Source: CAYXUG01 sp964468655
GTDB taxonomy: Bacteria; Fidelibacterota; Marinisomatia; Marinisomatales; CAYXUG01
Assembly: GCA_964468655.1 (NCBI GenBank)
Contig: CAYXUG010000008.1
Location: 1 to 51,243 of the forward strand
Direction of reading: 5' to 3'
Length of the DNA: 51,243 nucleotides
Below are positions 1 to 8,478 of the stretch, one piece after another. The position numbers were made by a program, and so were the translations under genes. The notes beneath the pieces are model-generated. The model had not been told where the DNA came from and made no database searches. It saw only the letters and a list, made by a program, of their open reading frames with translations. Each line of letters starts with the position of its first letter. Position 1 is the stretch's first letter.

Positions 1-47
1 TTTTAAAAAAATCGAAAATTCCCATAATTAGATTCCTTATTTAATGC

Positions 48-108
48 TTGCCAACGAATGAGCTAACCTGCATTTTTTTTCTTGTCAGGTTGAGCGGGGG
101 TTATACCG
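48..108 (-). other. attC-like recombination site downstream of the FG-GAP gene
   Basis: Read on the minus strand, the FG-GAP stop is followed by CGGTATAAC (108-100), a hairpin, and GCTCATTCGTTGGC (near 63-50). The inner stem pairs GCTAACCTG with CAGGTT-G-AGC and leaves one bulged G, as in the L boxes of integron attC sites, which carry extrahelical bases. The TTAGCTCATTCGTT stretch resembles the conserved L'/R' end of many attC sites. Pairing between the outermost R boxes is poor (only AAC/GTT). That is expected in an integrated array, because the last bases of R' come from the neighbouring cassette. No integrase gene is visible. This is inference from motif and fold only. Confidence 0.4.
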
Positions 109-121
109 TCCCACATTTCCA

Positions 122-2407
122 TTACTTTACTAATATCATTTTTTTGGAAAGTGTTTTATCACCTACTTTTAACTTGTAGATATACAAACCTGAACTGACA
201 TTTTTGGGGTACCATACAACAGAATGATAGCCCGGTTCTTTCTCCTCTTTAACGAGAGTTTCGACTAACTGGCCGGTAATGTTGAAAATTGAAATGTTCA
301 CATCAGTCATTTCAGGAATGGAATAAGATATGGTAGTTAGTGGATTAAATGGATTTGGATAATTTTGGTACATAGAATAATCAGAAGGAATTGGCTCATT
401 ACTTGTATTTATTGATAATGTTTGTGAACTAATTAAGAAATCATCTGCAAATAAATAGTATTCATCAACCGAAACACATTGTAAAGCCAAAAATATTGAT
501 TGGTTTTCGTAATCACTCAAGTCGTATTCGTATAATGTCCAAGAATCAGGGGCGTCTGTTACAGAACCCAAGTTTACGCTAAAATCTGCAATAGAATTAC
601 CAGTTGTTGACAACTTAATGTTAAAATCTTCCAAATATGTGGAAGTGTAAGACCTTGACCAAAAAGTAAATGTGATTTCATCAGCTTCTGGTAAGGTTAT
701 TTGGGGCGTTACTAGCCAATCATCATTTCCATTAGGATTCCACTGGACTCCTACCCCTTTATTACCGCTGTGTGCAGCTTCTGGATCTTCAAAAACACCC
801 CAGGTGTTACCATCACTGTCGTTATCATAGGCTTCCCAACCTTCAATGTCGCCTTCAAAACTTTCTACAAATACAGTTTCACCTTCAGGTGGTGAATCAA
901 TTCCTAAATCAAATAAGTATATTAAACTTTCTTCTACATCACAAATAGAAGCATATACTTTGTTGTCGTTATTAGTGGTTATGAAATTTACTGCTCTACC
1001 AAAACTTTGATTTGGATTATATGGACCATTTTCTGCAATAAACTGTGCATATTGAGATTCTTCGTAAATGACACCATCAAGTGAGGATGAACCCAATATT
1101 ATAAATGCACCACCTTCATTTGTTTGGCTACCGGTTGAAGGCCAACGGGAATAACCGGGAGCACCAATTAGTAAATCATCAAATCCATCATTGTTAATAT
1201 CCATTGTAGAAATTGATTGACCAAAATGTGAACCTATATACATATAAGTATGTGAATAATCTAAATCTTCTGGATGAGGAAATATTTGTGTTTGATTTGA
1301 AAAACTCTCTACATCAGAATAATCTTGACCTGGTTGAATTGGACCGTAATTGATATAAACTTTGCCAAAATTGTTTGTGGCCGGATAAACTGGGGCATCA
1401 AATTTACCTGCACATAGAATTAAATCATCTATACCATCACCGTTAATATCACCTGCTGAAGCATAGGCCATTTCATCGTTCTGATTTTGACCTGCAAAGC
1501 CTGATATCTGTGAGTAAGTCTGGTTGATATTGAAATAAGATGGCAACGAATTATTTCCAAAAAGAATCCAGGCTTTACCCCTTTGACCATTAGCACCTGC
1601 GCCGGGCCAATAGGCTGATGTAAACACTAAATCATCGAAATTATCATTATTGAAATCACCTTTTTTCAAGTATTTGCCTATATGATCGAATGGTTCATTT
1701 CCTTCGATTATTATATCAGACTCTGTTCTTGCTTGAATAACAGATGGTAAACTAGAGCTTCCATAAATAATATAGACTGACCCGCGTCCTGAACCATCGC
1801 CTTGATACCAAGCAACGGTCGCTCCAATAATAATTTCATCAAAGCCATCATTATTTAAGTCTGCTGCGCAAACCTGTGCACCAAAAAGGTCATTATTGCC
1901 AGAAAAGCCAGAAAATGACAATCTAACATCGATTAAACTATTTATTGTCGATGTGCCTGTTGTTGGTAATGATGAACTACCAAAAATAACAAAAGCTTCA
2001 CCATCACCACCTTCACTTTTTGCACCAATTAATAAATCATCAATATTGTCACCATTAAAATCGCCAGATGTAAATGATGAACCTAAATGCAGAGCACCTG
2101 TAATTATGAGACTAGGACCTTCGTGAGGATAATAGAGTTCATCTGTAAAGTCTGATTGATCAAAATAAATATAAACAAAATCTGCCGCGTGTTGTGCAGT
2201 AATGTAGTCTAATATTCCATTATTATTTAAATCAGCTGTAATAATGGGAGCATTCGCCATTCCTACTTGGTCGTCTACCATCCCAAGGCTGCTTATTGCA
2301 TTTATAATAGATTGTTGGTCATCATTTTCTAAATCATATACAATTTGTGCTGTGACTATAGAATATGTTAGAAAAATATAATTGAATAAGATAGATTTTA
2401 ACCTCAT
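122..2407 (-). CDS. Secreted FG-GAP repeat protein with T9SS C-terminal sorting domain
   Basis: This is a 761-residue exported protein. It starts at ATG 2407 behind a good ribosome site (AGGAGAT) with an N-terminal hydrophobic signal peptide (about residues 1-20). Residues 50-480 carry at least six FG-GAP/integrin-alpha-type blades, each with a calcium-binding DxNxDGxxD-like loop (for example DLNNDGFDEIIIGA and DINGDGIDDLILCAG), which should fold as a beta-propeller. Around 505-665 is a jelly-roll region with SFEGDIEGW and WLVTPQITLP, typical of cleaved-adhesin or choice-of-anchor J domains. The last 90 residues form a T9SS sorting domain (YPNPFNP, then SGLYIYKLKVG and a basic end), so export across the outer membrane and surface attachment are likely. 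It sits 11 bases downstream of the HEPN gene on the same strand. The ligand is unknown. FG-GAP assignment is confident; the biological role is not. Confidence 0.88.
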   Translation of the reverse strand: MRLKSILFNYIFLTYSIVTAQIVYDLENDDQQSIINAISSLGMVDDQVGMANAPIITADLNNNGILDYITAQHAADFVYIYFDQSDFTDELYYPHEGPSLIITGALHLGSSFTSGDFNGDNIDDLLIGAKSEGGDGEAFVIFGSSSLPTTGTSTINSLIDVRLSFSGFSGNNDLFGAQVCAADLNNDGFDEIIIGATVAWYQGDGSGRGSVYIIYGSSSLPSVIQARTESDIIIEGNEPFDHIGKYLKKGDFNNDNFDDLVFTSAYWPGAGANGQRGKAWILFGNNSLPSYFNINQTYSQISGFAGQNQNDEMAYASAGDINGDGIDDLILCAGKFDAPVYPATNNFGKVYINYGPIQPGQDYSDVESFSNQTQIFPHPEDLDYSHTYMYIGSHFGQSISTMDINNDGFDDLLIGAPGYSRWPSTGSQTNEGGAFIILGSSSLDGVIYEESQYAQFIAENGPYNPNQSFGRAVNFITTNNDNKVYASICDVEESLIYLFDLGIDSPPEGETVFVESFEGDIEGWEAYDNDSDGNTWGVFEDPEAAHSGNKGVGVQWNPNGNDDWLVTPQITLPEADEITFTFWSRSYTSTYLEDFNIKLSTTGNSIADFSVNLGSVTDAPDSWTLYEYDLSDYENQSIFLALQCVSVDEYYLFADDFLISSQTLSINTSNEPIPSDYSMYQNYPNPFNPLTTISYSIPEMTDVNISIFNITGQLVETLVKEEKEPGYHSVVWYPKNVSSGLYIYKLKVGDKTLSKKMILVK

Positions 2408-2418
2408 TTCTTAATCTC

Positions 2419-2889
2419 CTATTTTTTCAAGTGTTTACGGAGTTCTTTTTTGTGCCAATCACAAATGTATCGTGCTATGATGTATCCAGAATCTGCACAT
2501 TCTTTTGATAAACAAATAAACTCATTTACTGTCCTTGTTGGTTTTGTTGGGTTGGATTTAGCAATAGAATGAGCACATTTATTTCTGTTTTTACGAAATT
2601 TGTCTGTAGCAATAATTAAATTATCAAATTCTTTCCATTCAACTTGAGAATCAATCAATGACCAAATAATAATAAGCCTACCGAAACTTGTCCGTTTGCT
2701 TAATTCTACATTTATGTAATTAGAACCTTTTATTTTACCTGATAAATAACTCAACAGTCTATCAGAAATAATACTTTCAGCTATCATAATGGCTTCTAAA
2801 TAAAACTCTTTTTCGATAGCATAAGCCATCCGTTCAAATGAGTATTGGTATGATTTACCTTTTTGGATATTTTTACCACCTTTACTCAT
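2419..2889 (-). CDS. HEPN-domain protein (putative RNase or toxin-like)
   Basis: This is a 156-residue, mostly helical, basic protein. Residues 102-107 read RNKCAH, an R-N-x-x-A-H signature matching the Rx4-6H motif of HEPN domains, many of which are RNases in toxin-antitoxin, abortive-infection or CRISPR systems. Helices before it (about 20-50 and 65-95) fit the HEPN helical bundle. The ATG at 2889 overlaps the TGA of the 46-residue gene upstream (ATGA), indicating translational coupling. The gene lies in an AT-rich accessory block between two attC-like sites. Family assignment rests on one motif and helical character, so RNase activity is inference. Some HEPN proteins are non-catalytic, for example those paired with nucleotidyltransferases. 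No nucleotidyltransferase partner is visible here. Confidence 0.6.
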   Translation of the reverse strand: MSKGGKNIQKGKSYQYSFERMAYAIEKEFYLEAIMIAESIISDRLLSYLSGKIKGSNYINVELSKRTSFGRLIIIWSLIDSQVEWKEFDNLIIATDKFRKNRNKCAHSIAKSNPTKPTRTVNEFICLSKECADSGYIIARYICDWHKKELRKHLKK

Positions 2890-3026
2890 TTTACCTGTCT
2901 TGACCCTACAGCTTTTCCACCTGTTCGTGACTCAGCCATTTTTCTGGCTATTGTAACATTTGGTGCTTCAATTATTTCTTTGACAAACTTACCATTGATT
3001 TTTATTCTCACTTCGTATTTTGGCAT
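2886..3026 (-). CDS. 46-residue hypothetical protein, coupled to the HEPN gene
   Basis: ATG at 3026 is preceded by AAAGGAG at good spacing, and the stop at 2886-2888 overlaps the HEPN start. The product begins MPKYEVRIKINGKFVKE and ends GGKAVGSRQVK. A short beta-strand pair is followed by a helix (ARKMAESRTGG), and the protein is strongly basic. I do not recognise a named family. Its position, size and overlap with the HEPN gene would suit an antitoxin or an RNA-binding partner, but that is inference from context only. The strong ribosome site and the overlap make it a real gene rather than a chance frame. Confidence 0.6.
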   Translation of the reverse strand: MPKYEVRIKINGKFVKEIIEAPNVTIARKMAESRTGGKAVGSRQVK

Positions 3027-3056
3027 TTTTAAACTCCTTTTTTATCATTACACCTA

Positions 3057-3224
3057 TTATTTTAATTGTAGCACTTTTACAGTCTTATGGTTTTGCGGAC
3101 ATAAATATGTGACATAAAGCTTTTTACCTTTCACTTGTGTTGGTGGTATAAAGACTGCCATTTGATCACATTTTTCACACAAGCAATTACTTTTTTTTGG
3201 TGTTTCAGATTTTTTCTCACTCAT
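3057..3224 (-). CDS. 55-residue zinc-ribbon-like protein
   Basis: The reading frame runs from ATG 3224 to TAA 3057. The product has a basic, lysine-rich N-terminus (MSEKKSETPKKS), then CLCEKCDQ and, after about 23 residues, CPQNH. Two Cys/His pairs in that arrangement are typical of a small zinc ribbon. It is the first gene of the minus-strand group and starts about 24 bases after the attC-like site at 3248-3326, a common distance between an attC R' end and the first gene of a cassette. The ribosome site is weak (GAGAAAG). Function is unknown; zinc binding is inferred from the residues. Confidence 0.5.
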   Translation of the reverse strand: MSEKKSETPKKSNCLCEKCDQMAVFIPPTQVKGKKLYVTYLCPQNHKTVKVLQLK

Positions 3225-3247
3225 TTTGACACTTTCTCAATTATGGG

Positions 3248-3326
3248 CGGTATAACAGTAAATATACGGCGTTAAAGCCGATATATCCCGATTTAGATAG
3301 TTATGAATGTACGTTGTTATACGGCG
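3248..3326 (-). other. attC-like recombination site upstream of the zinc-ribbon/HEPN group
   Basis: On the plus strand GTATAACA (3250-3257) is mirrored by TGTTATAC (3315-3322), an exact 8-base inverted repeat. After a 2-base bulge a second short stem (GTAAAT with ATGTAC, one mismatch) continues inward. This two-box arrangement with extrahelical bases is the plan of integron attC sites (R and L boxes), and GTTATAC is close to the GTTRRRY core. An extra hairpin CGGC-GTTAAA-GCCG (3267-3280) sits inside. In minus orientation the R' end faces the zinc-ribbon start. The 9-mer CGGTATAAC at 3248-3256 is the exact reverse complement of GTTATACCG at 100-108 at the other end of the gene block. Confidence 0.42.
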
Positions 3327-3868
3327 AAATGGGTTTTGGTTATTTCCCGAAGATTTTGCAATATCTATTATTGTATACTTAATATTTAACCTCACTTATC
3401 TAAACCAATATTAACAATAAAATGATAAATGCAAAACCAAATTTATTTGATCATTCATCAACGAATAAACTCACCGGTAACTTTAATTAAGTATCTGAAC
3501 GTAGGAATTTTTCATTCAGTCCGATTTATCATAAATCAATCAATGGAATGGTTGCCTAACGGGGAACCTGAACCACAGTATATGAAAATCGTAAATGGTA
3601 TAATTTATGATTCCAACGATGTATTGGGAGTAGACGGTATGAAATATGATGAATATAAGAATTCTATATTAAAATTCATTAAAACGAACAAAATAGCGCC
3701 GTGAAATGGATTGGAAACAAGTTACCTGGGAAAATATGTTTTTTAATTATGAATTAAATTTTAGCTGGGTTAATAAAATGATTTTGCTTCGTTAAGCAAT
3801 TCGTGTTTTAAACCTCTTTCCTCTTTAAATTTTACCTTGTAATACACTTTTATTAATTATAAAAAAGT
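3327..3868. other. AT-rich spacer without a confident gene
   Basis: These 540 bases separate the attC-like site from the mutase gene. The only open frame of any size is 3429-3704 on the plus strand (listed separately). An overlapping frame starts at ATG 3423 and stops after 22 codons, so the region may hold a decayed gene. A short GCTT-CGTT-AAGC hairpin lies at about 3787-3798. I see no tRNA, no terminator with a T-tract and no CRISPR-like repeat. Confidence 0.5.
3429..3704 (+). CDS. Doubtful 91-residue open frame, possibly a gene remnant
   Basis: The frame opens with ATG at 3429 but has no convincing ribosome site. The N-terminal third (QNQIYLIIHQRINSP) looks unlike a normal start, whereas the C-terminal half (VNGIIYDSNDVLGVDGMKYD, then EYKNSILKFIKTNK) has normal protein-like composition. 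A neighbouring frame from 3423 (MINAKPNLFDHSSTNKLTGN) also looks protein-like but stops early. This could be the frameshifted remainder of a longer gene. I recognise no family. It lies in the AT-rich spacer between the putative cassette and the mutase gene. Confidence 0.22.
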   Translation: MQNQIYLIIHQRINSPVTLIKYLNVGIFHSVRFIINQSMEWLPNGEPEPQYMKIVNGIIYDSNDVLGVDGMKYDEYKNSILKFIKTNKIAP

Positions 3869-5527
3869 ATGTCCAATAATTCACAGTCTTTAAAAGACCA
3901 AAAGAACCAGTGGGAAGCAGAAGCCCAAAATTCCCGCAACAGAGATGCCGATTTCAACACTATCAGCGGTGAGGAGGTAAAACCCCTTTACTTCCCGGAA
4001 AGTTCTGAAAACGGATATCTGGAAAAACTTGGGTTTCCCGGGCAGTATCCATACACACGGGGGATTCACGCCAACATGTACCGGGGTAAGCTGTGGACCA
4101 TGCGGCAGTTTTCCGGTTTCGGCACGCCCAAAGAGACCAACGAGCGGTTTTTGTTTTTACTGGAGGAAGGGCAGACAGGCCTTTCGGTGGCTTACGACAT
4201 GCCAACCCTCATGGGATACGATCCCGGCGATCCGTTGTCAGCAGGAGAAGTTGGCAAATGCGGCGTCAATGTCTGTTCATTAAAAGATATGGAAATTCTT
4301 TTTAACGGCGTTGATCTGGGAAAAATCAGCGTATCGCAAACCATTAACGGTCCTGCGGTTATTCTATTGGCTTTTTACATTGCAGTGGCGGAAAAACAGG
4401 GCGTCCCACACAAAGCGCTGAACGGAACACTCCAAAATGATATTCTAAAAGAATTCATCGCACAGAAAGAGTGGATATTCCCGCCGAAACCCCACATGAA
4501 AATTATTACAGATATTATCGAATACTGCACCCACGAAATTCCGAAATACAACACCATTTCCGTCAGCGGTTACCACATTCGTGAAGCGGGCTCCACAGCG
4601 GCTCAGGAACTGGCATTTACCCTTTTGGACGGGTTTTGTTATGTGGAACATGCCCTGGAGCGTGGAATTGATATTGACGCTTTTACTCCTCGGCTCTCAT
4701 TCTTTTTTAATTCCCATCTGGACTTTTTTGAGGAAATTGCCAAATACCGCGCAGCACGGCGAATCTGGGCCCGGCACATGAAAGAAAAATACAATGCCAA
4801 AAGTGAGCGGTCGTGGAAACTCCGGTTCCACTCCCAAACGGCGGGATGCACTCTCACAGCCCAGCAGCCGGAGATCAACATTGCCCGCACGGCATTCCAG
4901 GGGTTAGCGGCGGTGCTGGGCGGAACGCAGTCCCTCCACACCAATTCCATGGATGAATCGCTGGCGCTTCCCTCAGAAAAAGCGGTTGAGATAGCTCTAA
5001 GAACTCAGCAGATTATCGCCTACGAAACAGGCGTTGCCAATGTAGCCGACCCATTGGGCGGTTCGTGGTATCTGGAAGAATTAACAGACAGACTTGAATC
5101 GGAAGCGGAAGATTATTTCAAAAAGGTGGAGAAGTTGGGAGGTGTCATTCCTGCTATCGAATCGGGATTCTTCCAGCGGGAAATTGCCAAAGCAGCTTAT
5201 GACTTTGAGGAAAAGGTGAATAGCAAAGAGAGAATAGTGGTGGGGGTGAATGAATATGTGAAAGAAGATGAAACAATTGACATCCCAATTCTTAAAATCA
5301 GTGAACAGGCGGAAAAAGCGCAGTTGGAATCTTTATCAAAACTGAAAGCGGAACGGAATCAGCAATCTGTTGATGAAGCGCTTAAGAAAGTCAAAGATGC
5401 CTGCGAAAATGATACAAACGTATTGCCGCCTATTATTGAAGCATCAAAGGCATACGCCACACTTGGAGAAATTGTAAACACCATGAAGCAGGTGTACGGC
5501 GAATGGAACGAAACGCCGGCAATTTGA
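3869..5527 (+). CDS. Acyl-CoA mutase large subunit (B12-dependent), isobutyryl-CoA-mutase-like
   Basis: This is a 552-residue member of the methylmalonyl-CoA mutase alpha-subunit family, the TIM-barrel substrate domain only. The cobalamin-binding domain is absent, so a separate small subunit must exist elsewhere. Recognisable blocks are GLSVAYDMPTLMGYD (104-118), GTLQNDILKEFIAQKEW (186-202) and the catalytic His in SGYHIREAG (H236). Residue 81 is Phe (RQFSGFGT) and residue 199 is Gln (IAQKEW). Methylmalonyl-CoA mutase has Tyr and Arg at these sites (Tyr89, Arg207 in Propionibacterium), and isobutyryl-CoA mutase has Phe80 and Gln198. The substrate is therefore more likely isobutyryl-/n-butyryl-CoA than methylmalonyl-CoA. 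The gene is clearly richer in GC than the DNA on both sides. Automated labels would probably say methylmalonyl-CoA mutase. Confidence 0.85.
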   Translation: MSNNSQSLKDQKNQWEAEAQNSRNRDADFNTISGEEVKPLYFPESSENGYLEKLGFPGQYPYTRGIHANMYRGKLWTMRQFSGFGTPKETNERFLFLLEEGQTGLSVAYDMPTLMGYDPGDPLSAGEVGKCGVNVCSLKDMEILFNGVDLGKISVSQTINGPAVILLAFYIAVAEKQGVPHKALNGTLQNDILKEFIAQKEWIFPPKPHMKIITDIIEYCTHEIPKYNTISVSGYHIREAGSTAAQELAFTLLDGFCYVEHALERGIDIDAFTPRLSFFFNSHLDFFEEIAKYRAARRIWARHMKEKYNAKSERSWKLRFHSQTAGCTLTAQQPEINIARTAFQGLAAVLGGTQSLHTNSMDESLALPSEKAVEIALRTQQIIAYETGVANVADPLGGSWYLEELTDRLESEAEDYFKKVEKLGGVIPAIESGFFQREIAKAAYDFEEKVNSKERIVVGVNEYVKEDETIDIPILKISEQAEKAQLESLSKLKAERNQQSVDEALKKVKDACENDTNVLPPIIEASKAYATLGEIVNTMKQVYGEWNETPAI

Positions 5528-5564
5528 AAAAATAGGTGAAAAAAAAATTGTAAAGGGTATGAAA

Positions 5565-8459
5565 ATGAAGAAAACATATCATAAAATGATAATGCTAATT
5601 ATTATGTCATCGTTAAATTTATTTGCAGGACCCTTTGATTCAGGTTTTATCGAGTGGAATCAACCTAATGGTGTAACATTTGTTGCCCGACACTGGGGAG
5701 ATGAGTTTCAATGGTGGATGAGGACAGACAATGGGTATTCAATAATTAAAGGTAATGATGGTTGGTATTATTATGCACAACTTGACGATGATGGTGAATT
5801 TACACCTTCCTCAAGTAGTGTTAGTATTGACTTACCAATTGATGATTCATTTCAATTAGAAAGATCCATTTCAAGACAAGAACAAATCGATGCTGAAATT
5901 CGTGAATTCAATTTACGAGTTTTTCAAAATAGACAGCGTTATAAGGCAAAAAGAGACGCATCAATTGGAAGGAGTATTATTGATACTCTTGGAGTTATTC
6001 TAGTTGATTTCACCCCGAGTTTACGCTATAAAGAGGGCTCATGTTCTCCTGATGGTTGTATTAAAGATATTTATGACAAAATGTTTTTTTCTAACGATTC
6101 ATCTTGGAATGGCTCTCAGGGTAATACAATTCACCCCGAGGGTGATGCGCTATTCGGGAGTTTTAGAGAATATTATTTACAACAATCAATTGGTTTTCAT
6201 GATGTAGTTGGAATTGGAACTGACGGGACTTCTATACTTAATCCCAATATGGGTGGGTTCCCGCTTTGGGTTAAATTGGATCATCCAAAATCTCATTATT
6301 TAGAATCTTCATACGATTACTTCCATAAAAGTGTAATTAACGAATTTGGTTCAATGATGGATTCACTTATTAATGAAGGGATTTTAATTGATACAATTGG
6401 TGTTACAAAATGGGCAATTTTTTATGCTGGGAATGATTTTACAACTGGAGGAATTATAGTAGCTGCATTTCCCGCTGGTGATTATGGAGGGCCGGATTCG
6501 ATGTATTCTAATTTCAAAGACTTTTATGTTATGAGCGAACGTTGGCGAAACAAAATAATTGATAATGATTCAGGGTTTACCCATATAGGGCAACAAGTAC
6601 ATGAATTTGGGCATTTGTTAGGGGCTGCAGACGAATACTATGATAGTGATTTATTACCTGTTGACCCTCAGAAATGGGCAGTAATGTCTATAGGTATTTA
6701 TAATGGTCCACAAAGTAACAATGTTGAAGGCGCCTGTCCGGCAGGTTTTTCCCCACCTTATAGAGCAATAGAATTTGGTTGGGTATCAGATTCACTATTA
6801 AATGAAAGTACATTCAACATGACTTTAAATTATGATTACTTCCAGCCTGAATATTTCCGGATTAATATACCTAACAGTCAAGAGTATTTTATTATAGAAA
6901 ATCGTCTCAGAAAGGGCTTTGATGAATATACCCCTATTGTAGATTCGCTGAATTTAGATTATTGGGATGGTGACCCAAATGGATCAATCGGTGGTCTTTT
7001 GATTTGGCATGCTGATCTATCAATGATAGGTAGTGGAACTAATTCTGAAAGTGATTTTGTTGAATTGGAATATGCAAATGGAGATTCATATACAAATGAT
7101 AATACACCACCAGATGACTGGTTTAACTACTTTGGTCATCCCTTCACGTTTGGTAATAATGATCAATCATTTAATAGTTCGACACTACCATCATCTAAGA
7201 CACGAGATGGTAAAATGTCAGGTATTGCGATTAATAATATTAGTTGGAATGGTGAAAACAATTCAATTAATATAGGGGAAATCACATCCTTAGAAACTGC
7301 TGAAGCAAATATCAATATTTTAGATGGTTGGAATTTACTGGGGTTACCATTACAAACATTTAGTCCAAATTATGAAAACATTTTCCCAAATGCTGTTGGA
7401 GTACCACTTACTTTTTACAATAATGAATATATACAAGAGGTTGATCTCTCTATTGGAAAGGGGTATTGGCTTTACTTTCCTAATGAAAGTTATAGTTTAT
7501 TAGAAGGTATAGCTTTTTCTGATATAAACATTAGTTTATCCACAGGTTGGAATTTAATTTCAGGAATATCGTACCCAGTAAATGTATCTTCGATCACTGA
7601 TCCTAATCACCTAATAGTACCAGAAACTTTTTATGAATTCAATGGCTCATATATTTCTGCTAATACACTTACTCCAGGTAAAGGATATTGGGTATTATCA
7701 AATAATGATGGCCAGATCACTATTTCAAATGATGAATCAAATAATCAATTGTTGTGTTCAAGCTTTCTTCAGAGTTCTTCTTCATTAAAATTAACTAATA
7801 ACAATAATAAGACCTGTAGATTGTATTTTGATGGTTCAATACCTAACGATGAAACAAATAGATATTCGTTACCTCCAGTCCCTGAATATTTAAACGATAT
7901 ATTTGATGTCCGAAATTCAACTAATGAGAAGTACATTGAAGAGGGTGATATTATAAATGTTAGAAATTCATCTTATCCCATAATTATTTCATTTGAAAAT
8001 AATTCAGATGAATCAAATGAATGGCTATTATCAGTAATTGAGAACGGAGGGAAAATCACAGCTGATAGTGCAACAGGGGTTTTTACTGAAACTTTTATTT
8101 TAAAAGAGGAAGAAATTATTACTATTTCAAAACCTATAAAAAATTTGGTATTGTCTAAAATTAGTAATGACCAAATACCCAATAATTTCATTCTATATAA
8201 TAGTTATCCCAATCCTTTCAATTCTTCAACAGTAATAAAATATTCTCTTCCAAACCATGGAAATGTTAATTTTATCATATATGATATTCTTGGACGTATT
8301 ATAAAAACAATTTTCATTGAGCATGATAATGGTGGTTTAAAACAATTGATATGGGATGGTACCAATGAAACCGGAGCAGATGTTTCATCTGGGGTATATT
8401 TATGTACTATGAAATTTGGCTCAACCCAAAGAACGACAAAAATTACTTTACTAAAATAA
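5565..8459 (+). CDS. Secreted M6-family metalloprotease with T9SS sorting domain
   Basis: This is a roughly 964-residue secreted zinc protease. I prefer ATG 5565 because AAAGGG lies at a proper distance; ATG 5559 is in frame two codons earlier. A signal peptide (MIMLIIMSSLNLFAG) is followed by an M6 fold: LGVILVDF near 140 and the zinc site VHEFGHLLGAADEYY (HExxH at about H346). Around 585-730 two tandem copies of a module occur (GWNLLGLP...GKGYWLYFP and GWNLISGIS...GKGYWVLSN), also present in the next gene. The C-terminus is a T9SS sorting domain (YPNPFNSSTVIKYSLP...SSGVYLCTMKFG). The gene is strongly AT-rich compared with the mutase gene upstream, suggesting separate acquisition. The substrate is unknown; the inhibitor-A/camelysin-type M6 family degrades host or environmental protein. 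Confidence 0.88.
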   Translation: MKKTYHKMIMLIIMSSLNLFAGPFDSGFIEWNQPNGVTFVARHWGDEFQWWMRTDNGYSIIKGNDGWYYYAQLDDDGEFTPSSSSVSIDLPIDDSFQLERSISRQEQIDAEIREFNLRVFQNRQRYKAKRDASIGRSIIDTLGVILVDFTPSLRYKEGSCSPDGCIKDIYDKMFFSNDSSWNGSQGNTIHPEGDALFGSFREYYLQQSIGFHDVVGIGTDGTSILNPNMGGFPLWVKLDHPKSHYLESSYDYFHKSVINEFGSMMDSLINEGILIDTIGVTKWAIFYAGNDFTTGGIIVAAFPAGDYGGPDSMYSNFKDFYVMSERWRNKIIDNDSGFTHIGQQVHEFGHLLGAADEYYDSDLLPVDPQKWAVMSIGIYNGPQSNNVEGACPAGFSPPYRAIEFGWVSDSLLNESTFNMTLNYDYFQPEYFRINIPNSQEYFIIENRLRKGFDEYTPIVDSLNLDYWDGDPNGSIGGLLIWHADLSMIGSGTNSESDFVELEYANGDSYTNDNTPPDDWFNYFGHPFTFGNNDQSFNSSTLPSSKTRDGKMSGIAINNISWNGENNSINIGEITSLETAEANINILDGWNLLGLPLQTFSPNYENIFPNAVGVPLTFYNNEYIQEVDLSIGKGYWLYFPNESYSLLEGIAFSDINISLSTGWNLISGISYPVNVSSITDPNHLIVPETFYEFNGSYISANTLTPGKGYWVLSNNDGQITISNDESNNQLLCSSFLQSSSSLKLTNNNNKTCRLYFDGSIPNDETNRYSLPPVPEYLNDIFDVRNSTNEKYIEEGDIINVRNSSYPIIISFENNSDESNEWLLSVIENGGKITADSATGVFTETFILKEEEIITISKPIKNLVLSKISNDQIPNNFILYNSYPNPFNSSTVIKYSLPNHGNVNFIIYDILGRIIKTIFIEHDNGGLKQLIWDGTNETGADVSSGVYLCTMKFGSTQRTTKITLLK

Positions 8460-8478
8460 TATTTGGAGGATAATAAAA

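Noticed and set aside
1896..3117. Plus-strand open frames at 1896-2126 and 2863-3117
   Set aside because: They run antisense to the FG-GAP gene and to the small minus-strand genes, which have ribosome sites, motifs and coupled overlaps.
3963..4950. Several open frames of 60-103 codons on both strands inside the mutase gene
   Set aside because: They are shadows of a GC-richer coding frame, lack ribosome sites and show no protein family features.
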